Source: Thermodesulfomicrobium sp. WS
GTDB taxonomy: Bacteria > Desulfobacterota > Desulfovibrionia > Desulfovibrionales > Desulfomicrobiaceae
Assembly: GCF_027925145.1 (NCBI RefSeq)
Contig: NZ_AP027130.1
Span: 1,116,001-1,180,000 of the forward strand
DNA length: 64,000 nucleotides
Direction: 5' to 3'
Below, piece by piece: positions 1 through 8,633 of this stretch (positions are counted from its first letter, which is position 1; each line of letters opens with the position of its first letter). The position numbers and the translations under genes were made by a program. A model generated the notes under the pieces. That model searched no databases. It had not been told where the DNA came from and saw nothing but the letters and a program-made list of their open reading frames with translations.

Positions 1-73
1 TAAGCTCAATGAGCATCACGGTGATGGCGCCGACCAAAAAACCGGCAACCGAATGTTTGGTGATGATGGCCAT
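1..73 (-). CDS. N-terminus of an unknown membrane-associated protein (partial)
   Basis: Only the first 24 codons are inside the window; the gene runs off the left edge. The start ATG (73-71) overlaps the TAA stop of the upstream pseudouridine synthase by one base (TAATG), which suggests translational coupling. The visible N-terminus is hydrophobic after a short MAIITKHS head, as in a membrane anchor or signal sequence. The family cannot be recognised from this fragment. Confidence 0.5.
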   Translation of the reverse strand, partial: MAIITKHSVAGFLVGAITVMLIEL

Positions 74-810
74 TACTTCCTCGTGGAACTGTTGGGTGAG
101 ACCAGGGCAGCGATTTCGTCGGCACTCAAATGGCGCCAGGAGCCGGGCGGTAAGTCCCCGAGGCGCACGGCGTCTACTCCTACTCGCCGAAGGCGCAGGA
201 TGACAAGCCCAAGGTCTCGGCACATGCGGCGGATCTGGCGGTTGACCCCCTGGCGCAGGGTCATGGTGAGGAGGGTATTGGGGCCTTGGCGTTGGGCAGA
301 GACCTCCACCGGACGCAGGCGCTCTCCCTCGGCCAGGCGCATGCCGTGGCGCATGGTCTCCAGGGCGGCGGCAGGGACCTTGCCGCGCACCAGCACTTGG
401 TAGCGTTTGGAATGCTCGAAGCGGGGGTGGGTGAGGCGCAGGGCAAGATCACCGTCGGTGGTGAGCAGCAGCAGCCCCTCGGACATGACGTCCAGTCGGC
501 CCACGGGAAAGAGGCGGCGGGAGGTGAGCTCCGGCGGCAGAAGATCGAGGACCGTGGGCCGACCCTGGGGATCGCGGGCTGTGGTGACCACCCCCACGGG
601 CTTGTGGAGTACGATGACCACGTGCTGTTGCGGCAGCTCCAACGGCCGACCATCAAGGGTGACGGTGTCGGCGGGCAAAACCCGCCGGCCCGGCTCGCGG
701 CAGACGTCGCCGTTGACCATCACCCGGCCGGCAAAGATGAGCTCGTCCGCCCCCCTGCGGGAAGCTGCCCCGGCGGCGGCCAAGAAACGGTTGAGGCGCA
801 GTGCTTCCAT
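73..810 (-). CDS. rluB: RsuA/RluB-family pseudouridine synthase
   Basis: Converts a specific uridine of ribosomal RNA to pseudouridine; RluB acts on 23S rRNA helix 80. The 245-residue protein has an N-terminal S4 RNA-binding domain (about residues 4-50, LRLNRFLAAAG then RVMVNG) and the catalytic block GRLDVMSEGLLLLTTDG, with the nucleophilic Asp near residue 107. Near the C-terminus is NRQIRRMC, typical of the family. The start at 810 is one of three closely spaced ATGs (837, 822, 810); none has a strong Shine-Dalgarno, and 810 fits family N-termini best. It is divergent from valS. The split between RluB, RluE and RsuA substrate is not provable from sequence alone. Confidence 0.88.
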   Translation of the reverse strand: MEALRLNRFLAAAGAASRRGADELIFAGRVMVNGDVCREPGRRVLPADTVTLDGRPLELPQQHVVIVLHKPVGVVTTARDPQGRPTVLDLLPPELTSRRLFPVGRLDVMSEGLLLLTTDGDLALRLTHPRFEHSKRYQVLVRGKVPAAALETMRHGMRLAEGERLRPVEVSAQRQGPNTLLTMTLRQGVNRQIRRMCRDLGLVILRLRRVGVDAVRLGDLPPGSWRHLSADEIAALVSPNSSTRK

Positions 811-994
811 GACCGAAGCCATAGAGCGCAGCGGCATGGGGGGCAAGTGGAGGCGTGGCGTCTTGCCTTGATTTTTCCCCCCCCTGCCGGTAGGCGTGGA
901 CGGCTTGCGCGGCGATCGCTCCGCGCCATCCGACGACCAGTGGCGGGCGCGTATTGGTGCTCGTGATCCTGGTTCCATCAAGGAGAATGACCTC

Positions 995-3667
995 ATGTCC
1001 ACCACAGAGCTTGCCAAGGGCTACGAGCCTGCTGGCGTGGAAGCGCGCTGGCGCGCCTTTTGGGAGGAGTCGCGCGCCTTTACTCCAGACGTGGAGCGCG
1101 CGTGCTCCGCGAAAGCATCCAATTATTCCATCGTCATCCCGCCGCCCAACGTCACGGGGGCCCTGCATATGGGCCATGCCCTCAATATCACGCTGCAGGA
1201 CATCCTCTGCCGCCACATGCGTCAGCGAGGAAAAAACGTGCTCTGGATTCCCGGCACGGACCACGCCGGCATCGCCACGCAGAACGTGGTGGAGCGGCGT
1301 CTGCTCGCTGAAGGCGTGCGCCGCGAAGACCTGGGACGGGAGGAATTCGTGCGCCGGGTGTGGCAGTGGAAGGAGGAGTACGGCGGCCGTATCCTCAACC
1401 AGATCCGTCGCCTTGGCGCGAGCGTGGACTGGACGCGGGAGCGCTTCACCATGGACGAGGGGCTTTCCCAGGCCGTGCGCGAGGTCTTCGTGCGCCTCTA
1501 CGAGGAAGGTCTGGTGTATCGAGGCAAATATTTGGTCAATTGGTGTCCGCGCTGCCATACCGCCCTGGCCGATGACGAAGTGGAATACGCGCCAGCCCGG
1601 TCCACCCTGTACCATCTCCGCTATCCCTTGGCTGAAGGCGACGGCTTTGTGACCATCGCCACGGTGCGGCCGGAGACCATGCTCGGCGACACGGCCGTGG
1701 CCGTGCACCCAGAGGATGAACGCTACCAGCACCTGATCGGCAAAAAGGTGCGCCTGCCGCTGGTGGACCGCCTGATCCCCATCATCGCCGACGCCTACGT
1801 GGACCCGGAATTCGGGACCGGGTGCCTCAAGGTCACACCAGGCCATGACATGAACGACTGGGAACTCGGCCGCAAGCACGGCCTGGAGATCGTGAGCGTC
1901 ATCGACGATCATGGCCGCATGAACGCTAGTGTCCCTGAGGCCTATCAGGGGCTTTCCGCCCAGGAGTGCCGGGCGCGGGTGGTGGAAGACTTGCGGGCCA
2001 TGGGCCTGGTGGCCGCCCAAGAGCCTTACGAAAACAAGGTGTCGCAATGCTATCGGTGCAAGACGGTCATTGAGCCGTACGTGTCCGAGCAATGGTTCGT
2101 GGCGGTGAAGCCGCTTGCCGCCAAGGCGCGGGCCGCGGTGGAAGACGGCCGCACCCAGATCTTTCCCGAGTCCTGGACCAAGACGTATTTCCATTGGCTG
2201 GACAATATTCGCGATTGGTGCATCTCGCGCCAATTGTGGTGGGGACACCGCATCCCGGTATGGACGTGCGCGGCGTGCGGCGAGGTCATCGTATCCCGGG
2301 AAGACCCCACGGCCTGCCGCTGCGGCAGCACGGACTTGCAGCAGGACGAGGACGTGCTCGACACCTGGTTCTCTTCGGCTTTGTGGCCGTTTTCCACCAT
2401 GGGCTGGCCGGAGAAGACCCCGGAGCTTACCGCGTTCTACCCCACCTCCATTTTGGTCACTGGCTTTGACATCCTCTTTTTCTGGGTGGCGCGGATGATG
2501 ATGATGGGACTGCACTTCATGAATGAAGTGCCGTTCCATGACGTCTATATCCATGCCTTGGTGCGCGATGAGCATGGCAAGAAGATGTCTAAGTCCACGG
2601 GCAATGTCATCGATCCCTTGGAGATGATCGACAAATACGGGTGCGACGCCCTGCGGTTCACCTTGGCGTCTTTTGCGGCCATGGGGCGTGACATCAAGCT
2701 TTCCGAAGCGCGCATCGAAGGCTACCGGCACTTCATCAATAAAATATGGAACGCCGCCCGGTTCACCTTGATGCATGTGGACGGGACGGAGCCAGAATTT
2801 GCCCCGGACAAGTCACTTTCTTTGCCGCATCGATGGATTTTGCATCGACTGGAGATACTCAAGAAAGAGTTTTGCGAGCATATCGATGCATACCGGTTCA
2901 ATGATGCGGCCCAGAGCATCTACACGTTTATCTGGCATGAGTTCTGTGATTGGTACCTGGAGCTCATCAAGCCGGAGTTGCAATCCGACGACGCGCAAGT
3001 TCGCGGCATGGCCCGTTCCTGCCTGCGGCAGGTGCTTGCTGAGACCCTGATGGTGGCGCATCCGCTCATCCCCTTTGTCACCCAGGAGATCTGGAGCGCT
3101 CTGCCTGTGTTCGACATGGAAGACTTGGCCCTGCGTCCCTATCCCGAGGCTCGGCCGCAGTGTCTGGACTCAGAGGCGCAGGCGCAGATGACCCTGGTGC
3201 AAGGGGTGATTACTGCGGTGCGCACCATCCGGGCCGAGCTCGGCATTGCGCCGGCGGCCTGGCTTTCGGTGTTGGTGCGGGCTGAGGGCGCGGATGCGGC
3301 GCTCATTGAGGCGCAGGAGCGCGCCATCCAGACCTTGGCCCGGGTACGAGACGTGACCGTGGACGCCGCTGTGGTCCCGCCCAAGGTGTGCGCCTCGGCG
3401 GTGGTGGCGGGGTGTGAGGTCTTCGTGCCTTTGTCCGGGGTGGTGGACTTTGCCGCGGAAATCGCTCGTCTGACCAAGGAACTCGCCAAGCTGGAAAAAG
3501 AGCTCGCTGCCGTGACCAAGAAACTTGCCAACGCGGCGTTTCGGGCCAACGCCCCGGCAGAGGTGGTGGCCAAGGAAGAAGCCAAGGCCGCGGAATGGAG
3601 CGCCAAGCAGGAAGCCCTGCTGGCCATGCGGCAGCGTCTGGAAACTTTTGCCCAGGAGGAAGGCTGA
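995..3667 (+). CDS. valS: Valyl-tRNA synthetase
   Basis: Charges tRNA-Val with valine and edits mischarged threonine; cytoplasmic class Ia synthetase. The 890-residue protein shows the HMGH signature at residues 58-61 after PPPNVTGAL, the KMSKS loop at 530-534, a CP1 editing insertion between them and a C-terminal Lys/Glu/Ala-rich coiled coil (about 820-890) that contacts the tRNA. Length is normal for bacterial ValRS. The ATG at 995 follows AAGGAG at 980-985 with good spacing; an upstream in-frame extension lacks a ribosome site. The stop TGA shares its last base with the ATG of cobA-hemD. The 184-base divergent spacer toward rluB (811-994) must hold promoters for both directions, but I see no clear -35/-10 pair and no T-box. 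Confidence 0.97.
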   Translation: MSTTELAKGYEPAGVEARWRAFWEESRAFTPDVERACSAKASNYSIVIPPPNVTGALHMGHALNITLQDILCRHMRQRGKNVLWIPGTDHAGIATQNVVERRLLAEGVRREDLGREEFVRRVWQWKEEYGGRILNQIRRLGASVDWTRERFTMDEGLSQAVREVFVRLYEEGLVYRGKYLVNWCPRCHTALADDEVEYAPARSTLYHLRYPLAEGDGFVTIATVRPETMLGDTAVAVHPEDERYQHLIGKKVRLPLVDRLIPIIADAYVDPEFGTGCLKVTPGHDMNDWELGRKHGLEIVSVIDDHGRMNASVPEAYQGLSAQECRARVVEDLRAMGLVAAQEPYENKVSQCYRCKTVIEPYVSEQWFVAVKPLAAKARAAVEDGRTQIFPESWTKTYFHWLDNIRDWCISRQLWWGHRIPVWTCAACGEVIVSREDPTACRCGSTDLQQDEDVLDTWFSSALWPFSTMGWPEKTPELTAFYPTSILVTGFDILFFWVARMMMMGLHFMNEVPFHDVYIHALVRDEHGKKMSKSTGNVIDPLEMIDKYGCDALRFTLASFAAMGRDIKLSEARIEGYRHFINKIWNAARFTLMHVDGTEPEFAPDKSLSLPHRWILHRLEILKKEFCEHIDAYRFNDAAQSIYTFIWHEFCDWYLELIKPELQSDDAQVRGMARSCLRQVLAETLMVAHPLIPFVTQEIWSALPVFDMEDLALRPYPEARPQCLDSEAQAQMTLVQGVITAVRTIRAELGIAPAAWLSVLVRAEGADAALIEAQERAIQTLARVRDVTVDAAVVPPKVCASAVVAGCEVFVPLSGVVDFAAEIARLTKELAKLEKELAAVTKKLANAAFRANAPAEVVAKEEAKAAEWSAKQEALLAMRQRLETFAQEEG

Positions 3668-5181
3668 TGGCCAAGGCGTATCTCATCGGCGCGGGTCCAG
3701 GGGACCCGGGCCTGATTACGGTCAAGGGGCAGCGGCTGCTCGCCGAGGCGGACGTGGTCATCTACGACTATCTCGCCAGTCCCGAGCTCTTGGCCGTGTG
3801 CCGCGAGGATGCCGAGCGCATCTACGTGGGCAAGAAGGGCGGGGATCACACCCTGCCGCAGGAGGAGATCAATGCCCTCATCGTGGCCAAGGTGCGGGAA
3901 GGCAAGAACGTCGCCCGGCTGAAAGGCGGAGACCCGTACATTTTTGGCCGCGGCGCGGAAGAGGCGGAGGAGCTCTTGGCCGCAGGCCTTGAGTTCGAGG
4001 TGGTGCCTGGGGTGACGTCTGCCGTGGCGGGGCCTGCGTATGCGGGCATTCCGCTCACGCATCGCAAGTACGCCTCCTCGGTGTCCTTCATCACGGGGCA
4101 CGAAGACCCCACCAAGCCGGATTCGGCCCACAACTGGCAGGCCTTGGCCACGGGGACCAGCACCCTATGCTTTTTCATGGGCGTCAAAAATTTGCCCTAT
4201 ATCACCGAACAGCTCATGAAGCATGGCATGCGTCCGGACATGCCGGCAGCCTTGGTGCGTTGGGGCACCACGCCGCGGCATCGCTCCTGGGTATCCACGG
4301 TGGCCAAGATCGCCGAAGTGGCGGCACGGGAGAAGATCCAAGCCCCATCCATGCTGGTGGTGGGGGAAGTCGTGCGCCTGCGGGACACCCTCAATTGGTT
4401 CGAGCGCCAGCCCTTGTTGGGCAAGGGGGTGGTCATCACCCGGGCGCGGGAGCAGGCCAGCGATCTCAAGGAGCAATTACAGCGGCAGGGGGCTTTTTGC
4501 CACGAGTTTCCCACCATCGCGGTGCGCCCGTGCTGGGATACCCCGCAGACCCGGGAGACCATCGCCCATCTGGCGGACTTTGGCTGGGTGGTGTTCACCT
4601 CGGTCAACGGCGTGCGCGCCTTTTGGGACGCCTTGGCTGCATGCGGCCGCGATAGCCGCGTCTTGGCAGGATGCCAGGTGGCGGCCATCGGTCCGGCCAC
4701 GGCGCAGGAACTGACGCAGCGGGGGATTGTCCCGGATTTCGTGCCCGAGCGTTTTGTGGCGGAATCGGCCCTGGAAGGGCTTTTGGCCCGCGGCGCGGGC
4801 TCTGGGGCGGTGCTCATCCCCCGGGCGCGGGTGGCGCGGGACGTGCTTCCACAGGGCCTCTCTCAGGCCGGGGCGCGGGTGGAAGTGCTCCCCATGTACG
4901 AGACCCATTTGGCTGAGGCGGATGCGGCCTCCACGCTGGAACTCTTGCGCGAAGGCATGCTCCATTACGTGACCTTCACCAGCTCTTCCACGGTAGAGAA
5001 CTTTTTCGCTCTCCTGGCGCCGGAAGTGCTGCGGCCGTTCGTGGATCAAGGCTTGCGGCTGGCGTGTATCGGGCCGGTGACCGCGGCCACCTTGGAGCGG
5101 TTTGGATTTTCCGCCCATGTGCAGCCGCGCGACTACACCATCCCGGCCCTGGTGCAGGCATTGCTGGAGGACGCCGCGTGA
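3667..5181 (+). CDS. cobA-hemD: Fused uroporphyrinogen-III C-methyltransferase / uroporphyrinogen-III synthase
   Basis: Bifunctional tetrapyrrole enzyme of 504 residues. Residues about 1-245 form a SAM-dependent uroporphyrinogen-III methyltransferase (GAGPGDPGLITVKG glycine loop near the N-terminus, RLKGGDPYIFGRG), giving precorrin-2 for cobalamin, siroheme and heme. Residues about 250-504 form the uroporphyrinogen-III synthase that closes and inverts ring D. The fusion is known in Desulfovibrio and other anaerobes. The ATG overlaps the valS stop by one base, and the stop overlaps the GTG of purN. High demand fits an organism making siroheme for sulfite reductase, cobalamin and many c-type hemes. 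Confidence 0.95.
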   Translation: MAKAYLIGAGPGDPGLITVKGQRLLAEADVVIYDYLASPELLAVCREDAERIYVGKKGGDHTLPQEEINALIVAKVREGKNVARLKGGDPYIFGRGAEEAEELLAAGLEFEVVPGVTSAVAGPAYAGIPLTHRKYASSVSFITGHEDPTKPDSAHNWQALATGTSTLCFFMGVKNLPYITEQLMKHGMRPDMPAALVRWGTTPRHRSWVSTVAKIAEVAAREKIQAPSMLVVGEVVRLRDTLNWFERQPLLGKGVVITRAREQASDLKEQLQRQGAFCHEFPTIAVRPCWDTPQTRETIAHLADFGWVVFTSVNGVRAFWDALAACGRDSRVLAGCQVAAIGPATAQELTQRGIVPDFVPERFVAESALEGLLARGAGSGAVLIPRARVARDVLPQGLSQAGARVEVLPMYETHLAEADAASTLELLREGMLHYVTFTSSSTVENFFALLAPEVLRPFVDQGLRLACIGPVTAATLERFGFSAHVQPRDYTIPALVQALLEDAA

Positions 5182-5864
5182 GGCTCGGGGTTTTGGTTTC
5201 CGGCTCCGGCTCCAACCTGCAGGCCATCCTCGACCGGGTGCAGGCAGGCCATGTGCCCGGGACCACGGTGGCATTGGTGCTTGCCAACGACCCGGCGGCA
5301 TACGGATTGACGCGGGCGCGGAACGCCGGAGTGCCCACGGCCTGTGTGGACCACCGCGGATTTTCCTCGCGGCAGGACTTTGATGCGGAGCTGGTGCGTC
5401 GCCTGGTGGACGCTGGCGTGGATACCGTGGCCCTGGCCGGGTTTATGCGCATCCTCACTCCGGTCTTTTTGGAGGCCTTTGCGGGTCGGGTGCTCAATAT
5501 CCATCCTGCCATCCTGCCGGCCTTTCCTGGGGTCCACGCCCAAGGCCAGCAGGCGGACTACGGCGTGCGCCTGGCGGGGTGCACGGTGCATTTCGTGGAT
5601 GAACACATGGACCACGGCCCCATCATCATTCAGGCCGCAGTACCGGCCACCCCGCAGGATACGGCCCAGAGCCTTGGGGAGCGGATCCTGGCCTTGGAGC
5701 ATCGTATTTATCCGCAAGCATTGGCCTGGCTGGCTTCGGGCCGCATCACGGTGCGTGGCCGCCAGGTGGAGGTCGCCGGGGCAGACTACGCTGGAGGCGG
5801 GCGGTACTGGACGGTTCCGGCCTTGGAGCCGCCCTTTGACGAGCAATTGCGCGCAGTGCCGTGA
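5178..5864 (+). CDS. purN: Phosphoribosylglycinamide formyltransferase
   Basis: Transfers the formyl group from 10-formyltetrahydrofolate to GAR in de novo purine synthesis. The 228-residue protein begins with the phosphate loop LVSGSGSN, carries the catalytic block NIHPAILPAFPGVHA (Asn and His) and the Asp-containing HFVDEHMDHGPII. The start is a GTG (5178-5180) overlapping the TGA of cobA-hemD (GTGA); no ATG lies upstream of the GSGSN loop, so the GTG is needed to include the first strand. A C-terminal tail of about 25 residues exceeds the shortest family members. Confidence 0.94.
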   Translation: MRLGVLVSGSGSNLQAILDRVQAGHVPGTTVALVLANDPAAYGLTRARNAGVPTACVDHRGFSSRQDFDAELVRRLVDAGVDTVALAGFMRILTPVFLEAFAGRVLNIHPAILPAFPGVHAQGQQADYGVRLAGCTVHFVDEHMDHGPIIIQAAVPATPQDTAQSLGERILALEHRIYPQALAWLASGRITVRGRQVEVAGADYAGGGRYWTVPALEPPFDEQLRAVP

Positions 5865-5907
5865 CCTCTTCGGCGTGGCGCGGCCTATGCGGTGACGGAG
5901 GAATGCC

Positions 5908-6453
5908 ATGGGATTTCATCTGCAAATCACGGATGCGGAAAAGGCGGCGTGTAAGGCGTTGGCGCGCCATGCCATTGCCCAGCGGCTGGGGCGGGACGCA
6001 CCCCGGCCCGACACCAGTTCGCCGCTTTTTTCCCAACACTACGGGGCATTTGTGACCTTGAAGCGCCATGGCCAATTGCGTGGCTGCATCGGCAACGTGA
6101 GCGCCGCAGGCCCCCTGGCCGAGACCATCGAACGCATGGCCCAGGCCGCGGCCTTCGAGGACCCGCGCTTTGCGCCGGTGGAGGCCGCGGAATGGGAGTC
6201 TTTGGAGATCGAAATCTCCATCCTCGGGCCCGTCACCCTGTGCCCGGATCCCAACTTGGTGGAAGTGGGGCGCCACGGTCTCATCGTGCGCCGAGGTTTC
6301 CATTCGGGATTGCTTCTGCCGCAGGTGGCGGTGGAATGGGGGTGGGACCGGGAGACCTTTTTGGATCACACCTGCCTCAAGGCCGGGCTTCCGCGCGGGT
6401 GCTGGAAAAAGCCGAAAGTGGAGCTCTGGTGGTTCGAGGCCGTGGTCTTTTGA
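5908..6453 (+). CDS. AMMECR1-domain protein
   Basis: A 181-residue single-domain member of the AMMECR1 family, defined by the invariant LRGCIGN segment (around residue 51) and an IEISILGP strand. In many prokaryotes it belongs to the AmmeMemoRadiSam gene set with a Memo protein and a radical SAM enzyme, of unknown function; neither partner is in this window. The ATG follows GGAGGA about 8 bases upstream. It lies 43 bases after purN and is probably in the same transcript, which ends at the hairpin at 6482-6513. Family call is secure; biochemical role is unknown. Confidence 0.85.
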   Translation: MGFHLQITDAEKAACKALARHAIAQRLGRDAPRPDTSSPLFSQHYGAFVTLKRHGQLRGCIGNVSAAGPLAETIERMAQAAAFEDPRFAPVEAAEWESLEIEISILGPVTLCPDPNLVEVGRHGLIVRRGFHSGLLLPQVAVEWGWDRETFLDHTCLKAGLPRGCWKKPKVELWWFEAVVF

Positions 6454-6481
6454 CCGTGTCGGTGCCTCTGGCCGAGAAAGT

Positions 6482-6513
6482 CGCGCCCGCTGTCATGGCG
6501 GGCGCGCTGTTTT
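6482..6513 (+). terminator. Rho-independent terminator after the AMMECR1 gene
   Basis: A perfect 9-bp GC stem (CGCGCCCGC, 6482-6490; GCGGGCGCG, 6498-6506) with a 7-base loop is followed by CTGTTTT. It sits between the convergent AMMECR1 gene and pgeF. Confidence 0.8.
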
Positions 6514-6533
6514 GGGGAAGGCCGGGGGGTGCT

Positions 6534-7289
6534 TTAGTGCGTGGCGGCAGGCTTTTTCCAGATGATCCCTGCTTGCCGGCCCGTGGTGGGGGCGCGCCGG
6601 TAGGAGAAGAAGAGAGGTGAGGAGGCGGTGCAGAGATCAATGCTGAAGATCTGCCGTCCCGGGACGCCGGCGGCCATGAGCTGGTCGCGGGTGAGCTGCC
6701 AGAGGTTGACCCGGCAGGTGGCAGGATCGAAATAGCGGCGGAACATAGGGTCCCATTCCTTTTCGAAGTGGACGAATTCGCTGGCCCCGGGCCCAAGGCT
6801 TGGGCCGCGTACGGCCAGGACCTCGCTGGGGTCGAGGCCGTAGGTGCTGCAAAAGGCGCGCACCCCGTGCAGGGGAAAGGCCGCGACGTTCCCCCGCCAG
6901 CCGCAGTGCAGGGCGGCGAGGAAGCGGCCTTGGGTGTCGGTCATCAGGATGGGCTGGCAGTCTGCGGTCTTGATGACCAGGGCCACGCCCTCCTCGTCGG
7001 TCATGAGCCCGTCGGCTTCGCGGCTGCTCCCGGTTTCCGTGGCGTCCGTGCCGTCATCGGACACAACGGCGATGCCGTGTACCTGCCGGAGCTCCTGCCA
7101 GCGGGAAAAGCCCAAGGCATGGCGCAGCGCCCAGCGGTTGGCGCGTACACTTTGGGCGTCGTCGCCCACGTCGAACGAGAGATTGGCCTCGGCATAGGGC
7201 GAACGGCTTACTCCTCCACGGCAGGTGGTGAAGGCGACGCCGATGTGGGGCAGTCCTGGGAAGTGGAAGTCGAGGAAGACTGGGGGCAT
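6534..7289 (-). CDS. pgeF: Peptidoglycan editing factor / purine nucleoside phosphorylase (YfiH/LACC1 family)
   Basis: A 251-residue cytoplasmic Cu-oxidase_4 family protein. Family members include purine nucleoside phosphorylases/adenosine deaminases and E. coli PgeF, which removes misassembled muropeptide precursors. Zn ligands are visible in VHGIAVV, IKTADCQPI and ALHCGWRGN. The ATG at 7289 has GGAG upstream, and its first residues (FPGLPHIGVAFTTCRGGVS) are the conserved family start, so the N-terminus is real even though it overlaps the preceding cyclo-ligase gene by 82 bases in another frame. Confidence 0.9.
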   Translation of the reverse strand: MPPVFLDFHFPGLPHIGVAFTTCRGGVSRSPYAEANLSFDVGDDAQSVRANRWALRHALGFSRWQELRQVHGIAVVSDDGTDATETGSSREADGLMTDEEGVALVIKTADCQPILMTDTQGRFLAALHCGWRGNVAAFPLHGVRAFCSTYGLDPSEVLAVRGPSLGPGASEFVHFEKEWDPMFRRYFDPATCRVNLWQLTRDQLMAAGVPGRQIFSIDLCTASSPLFFSYRRAPTTGRQAGIIWKKPAATH

Positions 7290-7867
7290 GGGAAGATCTC
7301 CACGGTGCGGGTGGGGGTGAGGATGCAGCGCACGGGCTGATCCCAGGGTTCTGTGGGAAGAAGATCCACAAGCTGAAAGTCATAGGCAAGGCCCATGCTG
7401 CAGACTTGAGGATGCGCGGCCAGGTAGCGATCGTAAAAGCCGCCGCCGTAGCCCAGACGAAAGCCCCGAATATCGAAGGCCAGTCCAGGGACCAGCACCC
7501 AGTCCGGGACATCGGAGGCTGGCGCGGCGCGGCCGGGGTCTGGCTCGAGGATGCCGAAGCTCCCGGGGACGAGGTCTTCGGCGGCAGTCACATGAAACCA
7601 GTCCATGGCCCCGGGGCATTGGGCGCGGCAGCGGGGGGCGAGGACCTGGACGCCACGCTGCCAGAGGGCGTGGATGATGGGCCAGGTGTCCAGCTCGCCG
7701 CGAAACGGGATGTACACGGCGACTGCGCCCGGCAGGGGCTGCGCGAGGAGGCGTGTGCACAGATCCCTGCCCGCCTGGTGGCGCTCGGCTTCGGAAAGGG
7801 CGAGGCGCCGTGCGTGCATGGCGTGGCGTATCTGGGTGCGCAGGCTTGCGTTTTCCGGACCGGACAT
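7208..7867 (-). CDS. ygfA: 5-formyltetrahydrofolate cyclo-ligase
   Basis: ATP-dependent conversion of 5-formyl-THF to 5,10-methenyl-THF in folate one-carbon metabolism. The 219-residue protein has a basic N-terminal helix (LRTQIRHAMHARRLAL), VYIPFRGELDT, and the signature GYGGGFYDRYLA. The ATG at 7867 follows GAGGAT. The natural end of family homologs is near the VRCILTPTRTVEIFP stretch; here the frame continues about 27 low-complexity Ser/Pro residues into pgeF before the stop at 7208, so the tail is probably non-conserved. Confidence 0.92.
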   Translation of the reverse strand: MSGPENASLRTQIRHAMHARRLALSEAERHQAGRDLCTRLLAQPLPGAVAVYIPFRGELDTWPIIHALWQRGVQVLAPRCRAQCPGAMDWFHVTAAEDLVPGSFGILEPDPGRAAPASDVPDWVLVPGLAFDIRGFRLGYGGGFYDRYLAAHPQVCSMGLAYDFQLVDLLPTEPWDQPVRCILTPTRTVEIFPCPQSSSTSTSQDCPTSASPSPPAVEE

Positions 7868-7952
7868 GCAAAGATCCTCAAAAATTCGTCGTGCGGACTC
7901 CGGATAGGAAGACAGCCTTCCCCTGTCCAGTGCGAGCCGCTGTGGAGGATGC

Positions 7953-8633
7953 ATGGAAAAGCTTTGGTGGATTGTGGTCGGCGACGTGCATGAAAATCTG
8001 GCCGTGGTGGATGCCATCCCGGAATTGGATCAGGCGGCGGCGGTCATCATCAGCGGGGATTTGACCAACATGGGCGGCAAGGAAGCCGGCCGCCGGGTGT
8101 TGGACGCCTTCTTGCGTCGGAACCCCCATGTCTTGGCGCAGATCGGCAATATGGACACCGCCCAGGTGGCTACCGAGCTCGACAGCCGGGGGATCAACAT
8201 CCACCGCCAGGTACGGGAGCTTGCCCCGGGCGTGGGGCTTGCGGCGGTGGGGTACTCTACCCGCACTCCGTTTGGCACTCCCTCGGAGGTGGATGAAGCG
8301 ACCATGGCGGCGTGGGCCCGGGAAGCCCTGGAAGCCGCGGCAGCGCGTTTTGCCCACGTACTCTTCGTGGTCCACACCCCGCCGCATGCCACGGTCACCG
8401 ATCGTCTTGCCAGTGGAGTTTCGGTGGGCAGCCCCGGGGTGCGCGCCGCCATCGAGGCCTTTGCCCCGGAGGTGGTGGTAACCGGCCATATCCACGAGGG
8501 CCGAGGAGAAGACTGGATTGGTCCCAGCCATATCCTCAACCCCGGTGCCTTTGGCCAGGGCGGCTACGTGCGGGTATGGCTTACCCCAGAGGGGCTTCGG
8601 GCCTCCTTGGGACAGGCAGGGAGGCGGCCATGA
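7953..8633 (+). CDS. Calcineurin-like metallophosphoesterase
   Basis: A 226-residue two-metal phosphoesterase. Metal-binding motifs appear in order: GDVHEN (residue about 10), SGDLTN (about 34), GNMD (about 67), HTPP (about 145) and TGHIHEG (about 180). The substrate is unknown; the size fits YfcE- or MJ0936-type phosphodiesterases. It is divergent from the cyclo-ligase gene across 85 bases and overlaps the exonuclease III gene by ATGA, placing it first in a four-gene run with xth, tetR and rtcB. Confidence 0.88.
   Translation: MEKLWWIVVGDVHENLAVVDAIPELDQAAAVIISGDLTNMGGKEAGRRVLDAFLRRNPHVLAQIGNMDTAQVATELDSRGINIHRQVRELAPGVGLAAVGYSTRTPFGTPSEVDEATMAAWAREALEAAAARFAHVLFVVHTPPHATVTDRLASGVSVGSPGVRAAIEAFAPEVVVTGHIHEGRGEDWIGPSHILNPGAFGQGGYVRVWLTPEGLRASLGQAGRRP

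Noticed and set aside
653-2776. Long antisense open frame opposite valS
   Set aside because: Same reasoning: His/Gly/Arg-rich translation with no motif, opposite a clear ValRS.
3667-5181. Search for a cobalamin riboswitch near cobA-hemD
   Set aside because: The gene overlaps valS and purN, leaving no leader; no B12-box-like sequence was seen.
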